NCBI RefSeq assembly: GCF_904426505.1
Contig: NZ_CAJGBN010000010.1
Coordinates: 17,404-81,403, forward strand
Reading direction: 5' to 3'
Length of the DNA stretch: 64,000 nt
Origin: Rubrivivax sp. A210
Lineage (GTDB): Bacteria; Pseudomonadota; Gammaproteobacteria; Burkholderiales; Burkholderiaceae_C
Shown: one piece after another, positions 13,296-24,309 of the stretch
Layout of the letters: the number at the start of each line of letters is the position of its first letter
Position numbering within the stretch: the first letter of the stretch is position 1
The notes under the pieces: model-generated
Database searches by the model: none
Seen by the model: the letters and a program-made list of their open reading frames with translations, nothing else
What the model was told of the DNA's origin: nothing
Position numbers and translations under genes: made by a program

Positions 13296-14063
13296 ATGAA
13301 TCCCAGCCCGCGCCAGTTGCAGCTGCTCGACGCCGTGCGCCGCCTCAACAGCGTCTCGGTGGAGGCCCTGGCCGAGCAGTTCGGCGTCACCTTGCAGACG
13401 GTGAGGCGCGATGTGCGCCTGCTTTCGGATGCCGGCCTGCTGGCGCGCTTTCACGGCGGCGTGCGCGTGCCCAGCTCGACCATCGAGAACATCGCCTACC
13501 GCCAGCGCCAGCAGCTCAACGACGAGCCCAAGCGCCGCATCGCCCGCGCGGTGGCGGCCGAGGTGCCCAACGACTGCTCGCTCATCATCAACATCGGCAC
13601 CACCACCGAGGCCATCGCACGCGAGCTGCTGGGCCACAAGGGCCTGCGTGTCATCACCAACAACCTCAATGTGGCGGCCATCCTCTCGGACAACCCCGAC
13701 TGCGAGGTCATCGTCGCCGGCGGCGTGGTGCGCTCGCGCGACCGCGGCATCGTCGGCGAGGTCACGGTCGACTTCATCCAGCAGTTCAAGGTCGACATCG
13801 GCCTCATCGGCGTCTCGGCCATCGAAGCCGATGGCACGCTGCGCGACTTCGATTACCGCGAGGTCAAGGTGGCGCGCGCCATCATCGGCCACTCGCGCGT
13901 GATCTGGATGGCAGCCGACCACAGCAAGTTCAACCGGCCGGCGATGGTGGAACTGGGCCGGCTGGACCAGGTTGACATGCTGTTCACCGACCAGGCCCCG
14001 CCCGAGCCCTTTCCTGCCATGCTCGCCGACGCCGGCGTCACGTTGAAGGTGTGCAACCCATGA
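13296..14063 (+). CDS. glpR: DeoR-family glycerol regulon repressor
   Basis: 255-residue transcription factor. The N-terminal helix-turn-helix (about 5-55) carries the DeoR-family pattern [20 protein letters not shown], and the C-terminal sugar-phosphate sensor (DeoRC) domain shows '[11 protein letters not shown]' and 'GLIGVSAI'. By family, it should repress glycerol genes until glycerol-3-phosphate binds. The ATG at 13296 gives the standard N-terminus. It overlaps glpK as ATGA and faces the glpD operon, so it probably controls both directions, including itself. Confidence 0.92.
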   Translation: MNPSPRQLQLLDAVRRLNSVSVEALAEQFGVTLQTVRRDVRLLSDAGLLARFHGGVRVPSSTIENIAYRQRQQLNDEPKRRIARAVAAEVPNDCSLIINIGTTTEAIARELLGHKGLRVITNNLNVAAILSDNPDCEVIVAGGVVRSRDRGIVGEVTVDFIQQFKVDIGLIGVSAIEADGTLRDFDYREVKVARAIIGHSRVIWMAADHSKFNRPAMVELGRLDQVDMLFTDQAPPEPFPAMLADAGVTLKVCNP

Positions 14064-15556
14064 AGACCCATCTGCTGGCCCTGGACCAGGGCACTTCCAG
14101 CTCGCGCAGCATCGTCTTCGACGGCCAGGGCCGCATCGTCGCGATGGCCCAGCGCGAGTTTCGCCAGATCTACCCGCAGCCGGGCTGGGTGGAGCACGAC
14201 CCGCTGGAGATCTGGGAAACCCAGATTGCCACCGCACGCGAGGCCCTGGCCAAGGCCGGGCTCACGGCGGCCGACATCGCCTCCATTGGCATCACCAACC
14301 AGCGCGAGACCACGGTGGTGTGGAACCGCCGCACCGGGCAGCCCATCTACAACGCCATCGTCTGGCAGGACCGCCGCGCCGAACCCACCTGCGCCGCGCT
14401 GCGCGCCCAGGGGCTGGAAGAACTGTTCCGGCGCAAGACCGGCCTCATCGTTGACGCCTATTTCTCGGGCACCAAGCTCAAGTGGATTCTTGACCATGTG
14501 GACGGCGCCCGCGCCGCGGCCGAGCGCGGCGAACTCGCCTTCGGCACCGTCGACAGCTGGCTGCTGTGGCAGCTGACCGGCGGCGCGGTACACGCCACCG
14601 ACGTGAGCAATGCCGCGCGCACGCTGATGCTGGACGTCCACGCCAACCGCTGGGATGAAGAGCTGCTGACCATCCTCGACATCCCGCCGGGGCTGCTGCC
14701 GGCCGTGCATCCGTCCAGCCATGTCTATGGCCACACCCAGGCGCAGTGGCTGGGCGCGGCCCTGCCGGTGGGCGGCATGGCCGGCGACCAGCAGAGCGCG
14801 CTCTTCGGCCAGGCCTGCTTCAAGGCCGGCCTGGCCAAGAACACCTATGGCACGGGCTGCTTCATGCTGATGCACACCGGCGCGCAGTTCCAGGCCAGCC
14901 GCAACGGCCTCATCACCACCAGCGCGGCCCAGCCCGGCGCCACGCCGGAATTCGCGCTCGAAGGCAGCGTCTTCATCGGCGGCGCGGTGGTGCAATGGCT
15001 GCGCGACGGCCTGCGCGCCATCCAGGGCAGCGGCCAGGTCGAGGCGCTGGCGCAGAGCGTGCCCGATGCCGGTGGCGTGATCTTCGTGCCCGCCTTCACC
15101 GGCCTGGGCGCGCCCTACTGGAAGGCCGAGGCGCGCGGCGCCATCGTCGGCCTCACGCGCGGCAGCACCGTGGGCCACATCGCCCGCGCCGCGCTGGAAA
15201 GCATCGCCTTCCAGAGTGCCGCCCTGCTGCAGGCCATGGCGCGCGACGCTGCCGCCGCCGGCGACGCCGCGGTGAGCGAGCTGCGCGTGGACGGCGGCGC
15301 CTGCGTCAACGACCTGCTGATGCAGTTCCAGGCCGACCTGTTGGGCATCCCGGTGGTGCGGCCCAAGGTCATCGAGACCACGGCGCTGGGCGCGGCCTAC
15401 CTGGCCGGGCTCTCGTGCGGCGTCTGGCGCGATCTCGATGAACTGTCGGAGCAATGGCAGGTGGAGCGCCGCTTCCTGCCGACGATGGCGCGCGAGCGTG
15501 CGGCCGAACTGATGGCAGGGTGGGACAGGGCGGTGAGGCAGGCGACGGCGGCATAG
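14060..15556 (+). CDS. glpK: Glycerol kinase
   Basis: 498-residue FGGY-family kinase, the usual GlpK length. It phosphorylates cytosolic glycerol with ATP to sn-glycerol-3-phosphate. Visible motifs include the N-terminal phosphate-binding [19 protein letters not shown], and the C-terminal '[19 protein letters not shown]'. Its start overlaps the glpR stop (ATGA), coupling kinase and repressor translation. Together with GlpD and the importer it completes the route from external glycerol to dihydroxyacetone phosphate. Confidence 0.96.
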   Translation: MKTHLLALDQGTSSSRSIVFDGQGRIVAMAQREFRQIYPQPGWVEHDPLEIWETQIATAREALAKAGLTAADIASIGITNQRETTVVWNRRTGQPIYNAIVWQDRRAEPTCAALRAQGLEELFRRKTGLIVDAYFSGTKLKWILDHVDGARAAAERGELAFGTVDSWLLWQLTGGAVHATDVSNAARTLMLDVHANRWDEELLTILDIPPGLLPAVHPSSHVYGHTQAQWLGAALPVGGMAGDQQSALFGQACFKAGLAKNTYGTGCFMLMHTGAQFQASRNGLITTSAAQPGATPEFALEGSVFIGGAVVQWLRDGLRAIQGSGQVEALAQSVPDAGGVIFVPAFTGLGAPYWKAEARGAIVGLTRGSTVGHIARAALESIAFQSAALLQAMARDAAAAGDAAVSELRVDGGACVNDLLMQFQADLLGIPVVRPKVIETTALGAAYLAGLSCGVWRDLDELSEQWQVERRFLPTMARERAAELMAGWDRAVRQATAA

Positions 15557-15565
15557 CGCCGTCGC
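15542..15565. terminator. Hairpin over the glpK stop codon (possible terminator)
   Basis: GCGACGGCG and CGCCGTCGC form a perfect 9-base stem with a 6-base loop at the end of glpK, between convergent genes. No T-run follows on either strand, so it may only be a 3' end structure. Confidence 0.3.
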
Positions 15566-15573
15566 GCCCGCCT

Positions 15574-16485
15574 TCACGGCGCCTTGCCGGCGCCCTTGCT
15601 CGACACCCAGTGGCGAGCCCGCTCTTCCAGCCAGCCCTCGCCGCGGCGCAGCGCGAGCCAGGTGTTGAGGAAGTTGAGGAAGTCGGGATCGCCCTTGCGC
15701 ACGCCGAAGGCGGCGGGCGTGTAGCTCACCGGCTGGTCGCGTGGCAGGAAGAGCTTGGCCGGCGCGCGCTGCAGCAGCGCTTCGGGCGCCAGCGTGGGCA
15801 CCAGCGCCGCATGGGCATCGCCGCTGGCGACCACCATGGATTCGTTGCCATCCACGCGCACGATGCGGGCGCGCGGAAACAGGCGCCGTGCCAGCTTCTC
15901 CTGCGCCGTGTTGGAGTAGACGGCGATCTTCACGGTGGGCTTGTCGTAGTCGGACAACTGGCGCCACTTGCCGGCCAGCGCGCGGTTGGCGACGAGGTAG
16001 ACGCCTTCGTTGACGGTCGGCTCGGTGAAGTTGATGACCATCGCGCGCTCGGTGCTCATCCACAGGCCTGTGGCCAGCAGGTCGAAACGGCCGTCGCGCA
16101 GGTCCTGGATCATCACCAGCGGATTGGTCACGATGAAGTCGACGCCGACGTCCATCTCCTGCGCCATGCGGCGCATCACATCGACGCTCAGGCCGCTGAA
16201 TTCGCCGCTGGCATCGCGCATCACCATCGGCTCGACCGTGATCACGCCCACGCGCAGCCGCCCGCGCTTGCGGATGGTGGCCAGGGTGTCGATGCCCGGA
16301 GCCTGCATCACCGGCGCCACCTCGGTGCCGGGCGGAGCGGGCGTGGCCGGCACGATGGCCGAGACGGGCAGGTCGCCGACGGCCGGCTTGGTCTGTGCCT
16401 GCGCAAGGCCGGACACGGCGACGGCCAGGGCCGCCAGCCAAGGCGCGAGGTACCGGGCCGCCCGGTGGGCGCGATGGAAGGTCAT
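15574..16485 (-). CDS. Family 3 solute-binding protein (amino-acid type), orphan
   Basis: 303 residues with a signal peptide ending near LAQAQ. The mature part follows SBP family 3: 'TIRKRGRLRVGV' at the start of lobe 1, 'SGLSVDVMRRMA', and 'RDGRFDLLATGLWMS'. It probably binds an amino acid or related compound in the periplasm. The ATG at 16485 is chosen because it begins the signal peptide. No transporter partner is adjacent; it is convergent with glpK and 102 bases downstream of the MATE gene, so it may use a distant ABC system or act as a sensor domain protein. Confidence 0.75.
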   Translation of the reverse strand: MTFHRAHRAARYLAPWLAALAVAVSGLAQAQTKPAVGDLPVSAIVPATPAPPGTEVAPVMQAPGIDTLATIRKRGRLRVGVITVEPMVMRDASGEFSGLSVDVMRRMAQEMDVGVDFIVTNPLVMIQDLRDGRFDLLATGLWMSTERAMVINFTEPTVNEGVYLVANRALAGKWRQLSDYDKPTVKIAVYSNTAQEKLARRLFPRARIVRVDGNESMVVASGDAHAALVPTLAPEALLQRAPAKLFLPRDQPVSYTPAAFGVRKGDPDFLNFLNTWLALRRGEGWLEERARHWVSSKGAGKAP

Positions 16486-16587
16486 GTTCAAGCTTGTTCC
16501 TCCTCGAATGGGCGTGGGCGCCTGGGGCAACGTGGGCGCTGCAGGCCGATCATGGCATCAGTCGCGGGCGCTGACTGAGGCGCCATG

Positions 16588-18000
16588 TCAGGGCCTGCGT
16601 CCCATCGCGACCACACCGCTCCGCCCCATCACCCGCCCCATCTCCACCGACAGCGCCACCCCCGCCAGCACCAGCCCCGTCGTGCTGGCCAGCCAGAAGC
16701 CGCGTGCGCCCTGCCATTCAAGGGGCACGCTGCCGGGCAGGTCGAAGGCCAGCACCCAGCCGCCGCCCAGGCCCACGCCCCACATCGCGGTGACGTAGAT
16801 GACCAGCGGCACGGTGGCCACCTTGTAGGCTCGCAGCACGAAGGCGGCAATGATCTGGGCGCCGTCGGCGACATGGAACAGGGCCACCCAGGCCAGCAGC
16901 GGCAGCGCCGCGGCCATCACCGCGGCGTCGCTGGTGTACAGGCCCAGCACCTGCTCACGCCAGAAAAAGACGGCGCTGCCCACCACGGCGGCAAAGCTGC
17001 AGCCCAGCAGCAGGCTGTGGCCGCCCAGGCGGCGCGCATCGGCAAGGTCGCCAGCGCCTATGCGCTGGGCCACCAGGGTGCTGCCGGCATTGCCAATGGC
17101 CAGCGGCATCATGAAGAGCAGCGACACCAGATTGACGGCGATCTGGTGGCCGGCCACCGGCGTCGTGCCCAGGCGCGAGATGAAGATGGCCATGAAGGTG
17201 AAGCCGGTCACCTCGACCATGATCGAGGCGCCCATCGGCAGGCCCAGTCGCAGTTGCTCCAGCAGCGGCGCGCGCCGTGGGCGGTCGAGGCCGCGGCCGA
17301 GCAGGGCAAAGGGCGCGTAAAAAGCGTCACGCTTGAGCACCCAGGCCGAAAGCAGCAGCTGGGCCCACATCGCCAGCGCGGTGGCGATGCCGCAGCCGGC
17401 CGCGCCCAGGGCGGGCAGGCCCAGCGGCGCCAGCCCGAACACCAGTGCCGCCGACATCGGCGCCTTCACGGCCAGCCCGCCCAGCTGGATGGCCATCACC
17501 GCCTTGGGCCGCGAGACGCCGTTGTTGAGGGCGCGAAAGACGGTGAACAGCAGCGAGGCCGGCAGTGCCAGCGCCACGCCCAGCAGATAGGCCCGCACCT
17601 TGGCAGCCACCTCGGGGCCGGCGCGCGCCAGCGCCAGGAAGGGCGCCGGAAACACCAGCACGGCGCAACCCAGGGCCGACAGGCCGAGTGCGATCCACAC
17701 CGCCTGGTGGGCCTGGCGGCCGGCCTCGGCGTCGCGGCCGGCGCCATGCAATTGGCCGGCGATGGGCATCAGGGCCATCAGGATGCCCATGCAGCCGATG
17801 AAGACGGTGACGTAGGTGGCGCCGCCCACCGCCAGCGCCGCCAGGTCGGCCGCCGAGGCGCGGGCGACCAGCAGGGTGTCGATGGTGGCGAAGGCCAGCA
17901 CCGAGACCTGGCCCACGAAGACCGGCCAGGCCAGCGGCAGGATGCGGCGCAGGCTGGCCCCCGGCGAGTGGCCCGGCTGCGGCGGCAAGGGCAGGCTCAC
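16588..18000 (-). CDS. MATE family multidrug/Na+ antiporter (NorM-like)
   Basis: 470-residue inner-membrane protein with about twelve hydrophobic helices in two similar halves, the length and layout of NorM-type MATE pumps. Recognisable pieces are 'LAWPVFVGQVSVLAFATIDTLLVARAS' near the N-terminus and 'LGLPMGASIMVEVTGF' at the start of the second half. It likely exports cationic drugs or dyes by cation antiport. The start is taken as GTG at 18000, which leaves 13 bases to the preceding gene; longer starts would give a highly basic unstructured leader. Confidence 0.85.
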   Translation of the reverse strand: MSLPLPPQPGHSPGASLRRILPLAWPVFVGQVSVLAFATIDTLLVARASAADLAALAVGGATYVTVFIGCMGILMALMPIAGQLHGAGRDAEAGRQAHQAVWIALGLSALGCAVLVFPAPFLALARAGPEVAAKVRAYLLGVALALPASLLFTVFRALNNGVSRPKAVMAIQLGGLAVKAPMSAALVFGLAPLGLPALGAAGCGIATALAMWAQLLLSAWVLKRDAFYAPFALLGRGLDRPRRAPLLEQLRLGLPMGASIMVEVTGFTFMAIFISRLGTTPVAGHQIAVNLVSLLFMMPLAIGNAGSTLVAQRIGAGDLADARRLGGHSLLLGCSFAAVVGSAVFFWREQVLGLYTSDAAVMAAALPLLAWVALFHVADGAQIIAAFVLRAYKVATVPLVIYVTAMWGVGLGGGWVLAFDLPGSVPLEWQGARGFWLASTTGLVLAGVALSVEMGRVMGRSGVVAMGRRP

Positions 18001-18013
18001 GCGGCGGCGCGGT

Positions 18014-18478
18014 TCAGGCGGGGGCCGCGGGCGGGTCGGCAAAGACCTCCGGCGGCGGGTGGTCGGCACCGCTGGCGCGGCGCGCACGCTCGGCATAGCG
18101 GTTGAAGCGCCAGGCCGTGGCCTCCAGGCTGATGCGGCGCCAGACGGCGCGCTTCTCGGCCGGTGTGTAGCCGGGCCAGTGCTGCACCTCGTCGAAGCTG
18201 CGCCCGCAGCCCTTGCAGATGGCGTCGCCCTGGCTGGTTGAGCAGATCGCGATGCAGGGCGCGTCGGGCGTGGTCGCGTACCAGGCCAGCCAGGCGGCGT
18301 GTGCGGCCACGGGCATGCTGACCTCGTCGCACAGCGACTCGCGGTGGTAGACCATCAGGCCGTAGACCCCGGCCAGCGCGCGCACCTCGGCGCAGGCGCT
18401 GATGCCGTCGGGCGAGGGCGAGCGCTCGCGCCACCAGTTGATGGCGGACTCGATGTCGGTGATGTGGATGCCGGCCAT
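18014..18478 (-). CDS. DUF3717-DUF1289 two-domain protein
   Basis: 154 residues. The N-terminal half (ITDIESAINWWRER...) matches DUF3717, a small Burkholderiales family; the C-terminal half has the DUF1289 cysteine pattern (C-x3-C...C-x2-C in PCIAICSTSQGDAICKGCGRS followed by 'W' and 'EKRAVW'), suggestive of a small metal or Fe-S binding module. The ATG at 18478 is preferred because it starts right at the DUF3717 motif. It precedes the MATE gene by 13 bases and probably shares its mRNA. Function unknown. Confidence 0.7.
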   Translation of the reverse strand: MAGIHITDIESAINWWRERSPSPDGISACAEVRALAGVYGLMVYHRESLCDEVSMPVAAHAAWLAWYATTPDAPCIAICSTSQGDAICKGCGRSFDEVQHWPGYTPAEKRAVWRRISLEATAWRFNRYAERARRASGADHPPPEVFADPPAAPA

Positions 18479-18525
18479 GGGGGCTGCGAGTGTAGCCACG
18501 CGCCCATGCCCTCGGCCGGGCTGGC

Positions 18526-18717
18526 TCAGTCGGGCGTGAAGCCGGCCTCGACGATCTGAGCCGCGATCACCTCGCGCGGCAGCGTGCTGTTGACCTGGAC
18601 GCGGTGGCTGGGCAGGTCGATGGCAACTTCGGCGGCCGGGTCGGCGGCCTTCACGGCCTCGGTGACGCTGCGCACGCAGTGGCCGCAGGTCATGTCGGGA
18701 ACTTCGAACTGGATCAT
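18526..18717 (-). CDS. copZ: Copper chaperone (CopZ-like heavy-metal-associated protein)
   Basis: 63-residue single HMA domain with the metal motif MTCGHC near the N-terminus and a ferredoxin-like fold pattern to the end. Such proteins carry Cu(I) in the cytosol to the copper ATPase. The ATG at 18717 gives the compact family length; earlier starts add a non-homologous leader. It is transcribed divergently from the copper ATPase gene, 156 bases away, so the two probably share regulation by copper. Confidence 0.88.
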   Translation of the reverse strand: MIQFEVPDMTCGHCVRSVTEAVKAADPAAEVAIDLPSHRVQVNSTLPREVIAAQIVEAGFTPD

Positions 18718-18873
18718 GGGCTGGCCTTCAAGGCGATGTTGTCGAAAGGAAGCGTGAGTGTGCGCCTTCAATATGGCGGCAATTCGACGCCGATCAAGCC
18801 CGGCCGCAGCCTGGGTGAACTTGGTGACCTGGGACACGCTTGAAGTGGGCCCGGGGCGGCATCATCGCCAACC
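18718..18873. other. Divergent promoter gap between copper chaperone and copper ATPase
   Basis: 156 bases expected to hold both promoters. I looked for a MerR/CueR-type dyad with a long spacer and found no convincing one, so the regulator remains unassigned; no regulator gene is adjacent. Confidence 0.4.
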
Positions 18874-21312
<2,439 letters not shown>

Positions 21313-21327
21313 GCAAGCCGCGCCGGC

Positions 21328-22590
21328 CTATCCCATCGCCAGCGAGTCGCACAGCGTGTTGAGCTGCTCGGCCTCGGTCGGCTCCAGCTTGCCGGCGCGC
21401 ATCAGCGTGGCGCGCTGCACGCCGCGCAGGCGGAAGTAGATCTCGTCTTCCAGCGCCTCGACCTCGGCCGCGTCGGCGCCGGCCATCGCGCCCGGGTTCC
21501 ACATGCCGCTTTCGTTCCAGCCGGTGCGCAGGCGCTGCAGCAGGAAGTCGGCCAGGGCCAGCGCGTCCTGCAGCGCCGGCACGCTGGCCTCGGCCTTGAG
21601 GCGGGCGACATTGGTCTCGGCGCTGGCCAGCACTTCGCCCAGCGCTGCCAGGCGGGCCTGGATGTCCTCGTGCTCCATCACCGCGGGCGAGGGCGGCTGG
21701 GCGCAGGCGGCCTGGCTGACGCGGCCGACCCAGCTGAGGTCGTACTCGCCCGGCACCGTGCGCAGCGCCACGCTGGCGTGCAGCAGCTGGCGGCCTTCGC
21801 CGCGCAGCGCCGTCAGCGTGGCCTCGGTGACGGCGAGCAGGCGGCCCAGCGGCGAGATGCGCTCGGCCGGCAGTGCGTGCGGATAGCCCGAACCGTCGAG
21901 CCGCTCGTGGTGCTCGGCGATGGCGCGCGAAACCACGGAGGGGTAGTTGGTGAGCTGGGCAATGAGCAGGTGGCCGACGTGGGGGTGAACCACCAGCTGC
22001 TGGTAGCTGAGGAAGTCGAGCTCGCGGTCGGCCTCGGCTTCGCCGTGGCGGGGATCGATGTACATCTCGCCCAGGTCGTGCAGCAGGCCGCAAAGCATGG
22101 CCAGGCGGATCTCGGGCGTGTCGCCACCATTGCCGGCCATCAGCGCGCCGGCCAGGGCCATGCCGGCCATGGCGTGCTCGAAGCGCTGCGGACGTGCCGT
22201 CTGGCTGGCCGAAAGCAGCAGCTGGGCCACCGGATTGAGCGGCAACTGGGCCGCCTCCTTGACCAGGCGGGCGGCATGGGGCGCCAGCAGCGGCGTCAGC
22301 GCGGTGTCGCCCTGCACCAGCCTGTCGATGGCTTCGACCAGGGTCAGGGTGTTGACGCCGTCCTCGGCGATGAGGCAACTTTCCAGCGGCTGGCGCAGCT
22401 GGCGGTCGATCAGCTTGCGCTGCAGCGCCGCCGAGACCGGCTGCTTGCTCGACCAGAGCTTGATGCCCGAGATGTCGAAGATGTCGGTCGCCGCGATGAT
22501 GCTGCGCGTCTCGCTGGCCTCCAGGATGGTGGCCAGGGCATGCGGGTTGGCGGTGCCGAAGGTGTTGTCTTGCCGGGGGGAGGTGCTCAT
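21328..22590 (-). CDS. HD-GYP domain protein (probable c-di-GMP phosphodiesterase)
   Basis: 420 residues. A poorly conserved N-terminal region of about 130 residues precedes an HD-GYP domain (about 135-270): LLHDLGE with His171-Asp172, 'HPHVGH', and the diagnostic HHERLDGSGYP (His227, His228, then 232-237). HD-GYP enzymes hydrolyse cyclic di-GMP. The usual HDIGK reads HDLGE here, Lys replaced by Glu175, so activity is not certain. The C-terminal 150 residues are helical and may be a regulatory part. Stand-alone gene, convergent with copA and divergent from the next dehydrogenase gene. Confidence 0.8.
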   Translation of the reverse strand: MSTSPRQDNTFGTANPHALATILEASETRSIIAATDIFDISGIKLWSSKQPVSAALQRKLIDRQLRQPLESCLIAEDGVNTLTLVEAIDRLVQGDTALTPLLAPHAARLVKEAAQLPLNPVAQLLLSASQTARPQRFEHAMAGMALAGALMAGNGGDTPEIRLAMLCGLLHDLGEMYIDPRHGEAEADRELDFLSYQQLVVHPHVGHLLIAQLTNYPSVVSRAIAEHHERLDGSGYPHALPAERISPLGRLLAVTEATLTALRGEGRQLLHASVALRTVPGEYDLSWVGRVSQAACAQPPSPAVMEHEDIQARLAALGEVLASAETNVARLKAEASVPALQDALALADFLLQRLRTGWNESGMWNPGAMAGADAAEVEALEDEIYFRLRGVQRATLMRAGKLEPTEAEQLNTLCDSLAMG

Positions 22591-22790
22591 GGGTGGGTCC
22601 GCTGGGCTTTGCTTCGTGCCGGGTTATCGGCCGGCGCGGGCCAAACCGTAGCCGCTGTTGTGCAAGCATTCGCAAGCCTCATTTTGCGCCCCGGCCACTG
22701 CAGCGCCGTGGCGACGGCGGGCGCGGTGGAACAATCGCCGCCGCCCCGACCTTTTTCCGCATCTTTCCCGCATCGCTACGGAGATCATCC

Positions 22791-23564
22791 ATGACCCTCA
22801 AAGGCAAGACCGCCCTCGTCACCGGTTCCACCAGCGGCATAGGCCTGGGCATCGCGCTCAGCCTGGCGCGCCAGGGCGCCAACCTCGTGCTCAACGGCTT
22901 CGGCGATGTTGAAGGTGCCAAGGCCGCGGTGGCGGCGTTGGGCGTGCAGGTGGCCTACCACGGCGCCGACATGGGCAAGCCGGCCGAGATCGAGGCCATG
23001 ATGGCGCACGCTGCGGCCACCTTCGACGGCGTCGACATCCTCGTCAACAACGCCGGTATCCAGCATGTGGCCAACATCGACGAGTTTCCGGTCGAGCGCT
23101 GGGACGCCATCATCGCCATCAACCTCAGCTCGGCCTTTCACACCACGCGGCTGGCGCTGCCGGGCATGAAGGCGCGCAACTGGGGCCGGATCATCAACCT
23201 CGCCAGCGTCCACGGCCTGGTGGCCTCGGCGGCCAAGAGCGCCTATGTGGCGGCCAAGCACGGCCTGGTCGGTTTCACCAAGACCACGGCACTGGAAGTG
23301 GCCACCAGCGGCATCACTGTCAATGCCATCTGCCCGGGCTGGGTGCTGACGCCGCTGGTGCAAAAGCAGGTCGACGCCCGCGCGGCACGCGACGGCATCA
23401 GCGACGCCAAGGCGCGCGAAAGCCTGCTGGGCGAGAAGCAGCCCTCGCTCGAATTCACCACGCCCGAGCAACTGGGCGAGCTGGCGGTCTTCCTGTGCTC
23501 GGCGGCCGCCGCCAATGTGCGCGGCCAGGCCTGGGCCGTGGATGGGGGCTGGACGGCGCAGTAG
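22791..23564 (+). CDS. D-3-hydroxybutyrate dehydrogenase
   Basis: 257-residue short-chain dehydrogenase. NAD-binding TGSTSGIG (11-18), NNAG (86-89), and catalytic Ser139, Tyr152, Lys156 are present. The sequence around NNAGIQHV and 'SVHGLVASAAKSAYVAAKHG' is characteristic of bacterial 3-hydroxybutyrate dehydrogenase, which links polyhydroxybutyrate breakdown to acetoacetate. The ATG at 22791 has a GGAG ribosome site 7 bases upstream. The CoA-transferase genes further along the window could act on the acetoacetate it makes. Confidence 0.9.
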   Translation: MTLKGKTALVTGSTSGIGLGIALSLARQGANLVLNGFGDVEGAKAAVAALGVQVAYHGADMGKPAEIEAMMAHAAATFDGVDILVNNAGIQHVANIDEFPVERWDAIIAINLSSAFHTTRLALPGMKARNWGRIINLASVHGLVASAAKSAYVAAKHGLVGFTKTTALEVATSGITVNAICPGWVLTPLVQKQVDARAARDGISDAKARESLLGEKQPSLEFTTPEQLGELAVFLCSAAAANVRGQAWAVDGGWTAQ

Positions 23565-23625
23565 GCGCGGCCAGGAAGAAGCAGCAGCCGGCGCCACAGC
23601 CGGCGCCGATGGACAGGGAGAGAAG

Positions 23626-24290
23626 ATGAAGAAGTCGATGCTGATCAGGCCGTTGCGCGCCGTCTTGGCACCTGCACAAGTGCTGGCCGCCGCGCTCGTG
23701 CTGGGCGCTTGCGCGACGCCTCCGGCTTCGCCCGAGGCGCCGGCGGCGCCGGCCGAGCCGGTGCTGGTGACGCGCACCTCCGACACCACGATCTGGGCCA
23801 CGCCCGAGGCCGCTGCGGCGGCTGCCACTGCGGCGGCCGCGCCGCGGCCGGCGCGCAGCATCACGCCTGCGGCACGGCCGGCGCATCGCAGGCCACGCCC
23901 CCGACAGCTGCGCCAGCAGCTGCGCCGGCAGCCGCGCTGCCTGCCGCTGCGGCCGAATCCCAGCTGGCACGCCGCGTCTATTTCGATTTCGACCGCTATG
24001 CCATCGACGAGGACTACGTCCCCATGCTGCTGGCCCATGGCCGCGCGCTCGCCGACGAGCCGGGCCGCACACTCGTCGTCGAAGGCCATGCCGACCAGCG
24101 CGGCGGCGCCGAATACAACCTGGCCCTGGGCCAGAAGCGCGCGCTGGCGGTGGTGAAGGCGTTGCGCCAGTTCGGGGCGGCCGAATCCCAGCTCGAGCCG
24201 GTGAGCTTTGGCGACAAGCGTCCGCTCGCCCTGGGTGATACCGAAGAAGCCTGGGCGCGCAATCGGCGCGTCGAGCTGAAGCCCCGTTGA
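23626..24290 (+). pseudogene. Pal-like OmpA-domain lipoprotein gene split by a frameshift
   Basis: Two overlapping frames together make one protein. The first starts at an ATG (23626) with a lipoprotein signal (LVLGACA) and an Ala/Pro-rich linker. The second frame then continues the Ala/Pro linker and encodes a full OmpA/Pal domain: VYFDFDRY, 'EGHADQRGGAEYN', 'ALGQKRA' and a final NRRVEL. The switch needs a one-base slip back near 23870-23905. A repaired gene would give about 221 residues, a peptidoglycan-associated outer-membrane lipoprotein with a long linker. Either the gene is broken, a base is missing from the sequence, or the frame is changed during translation. No tolB neighbour, so probably not the main pal. 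Confidence 0.7.
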
Positions 24291-24309
24291 GGCCCGCGGT
24301 GCGCCGGCC

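Noticed and set aside
18718..18873. CueR-type operator upstream of the copper ATPase gene
   Set aside because: No inverted repeat of the expected form with a 19-20 base promoter spacer could be found by eye.
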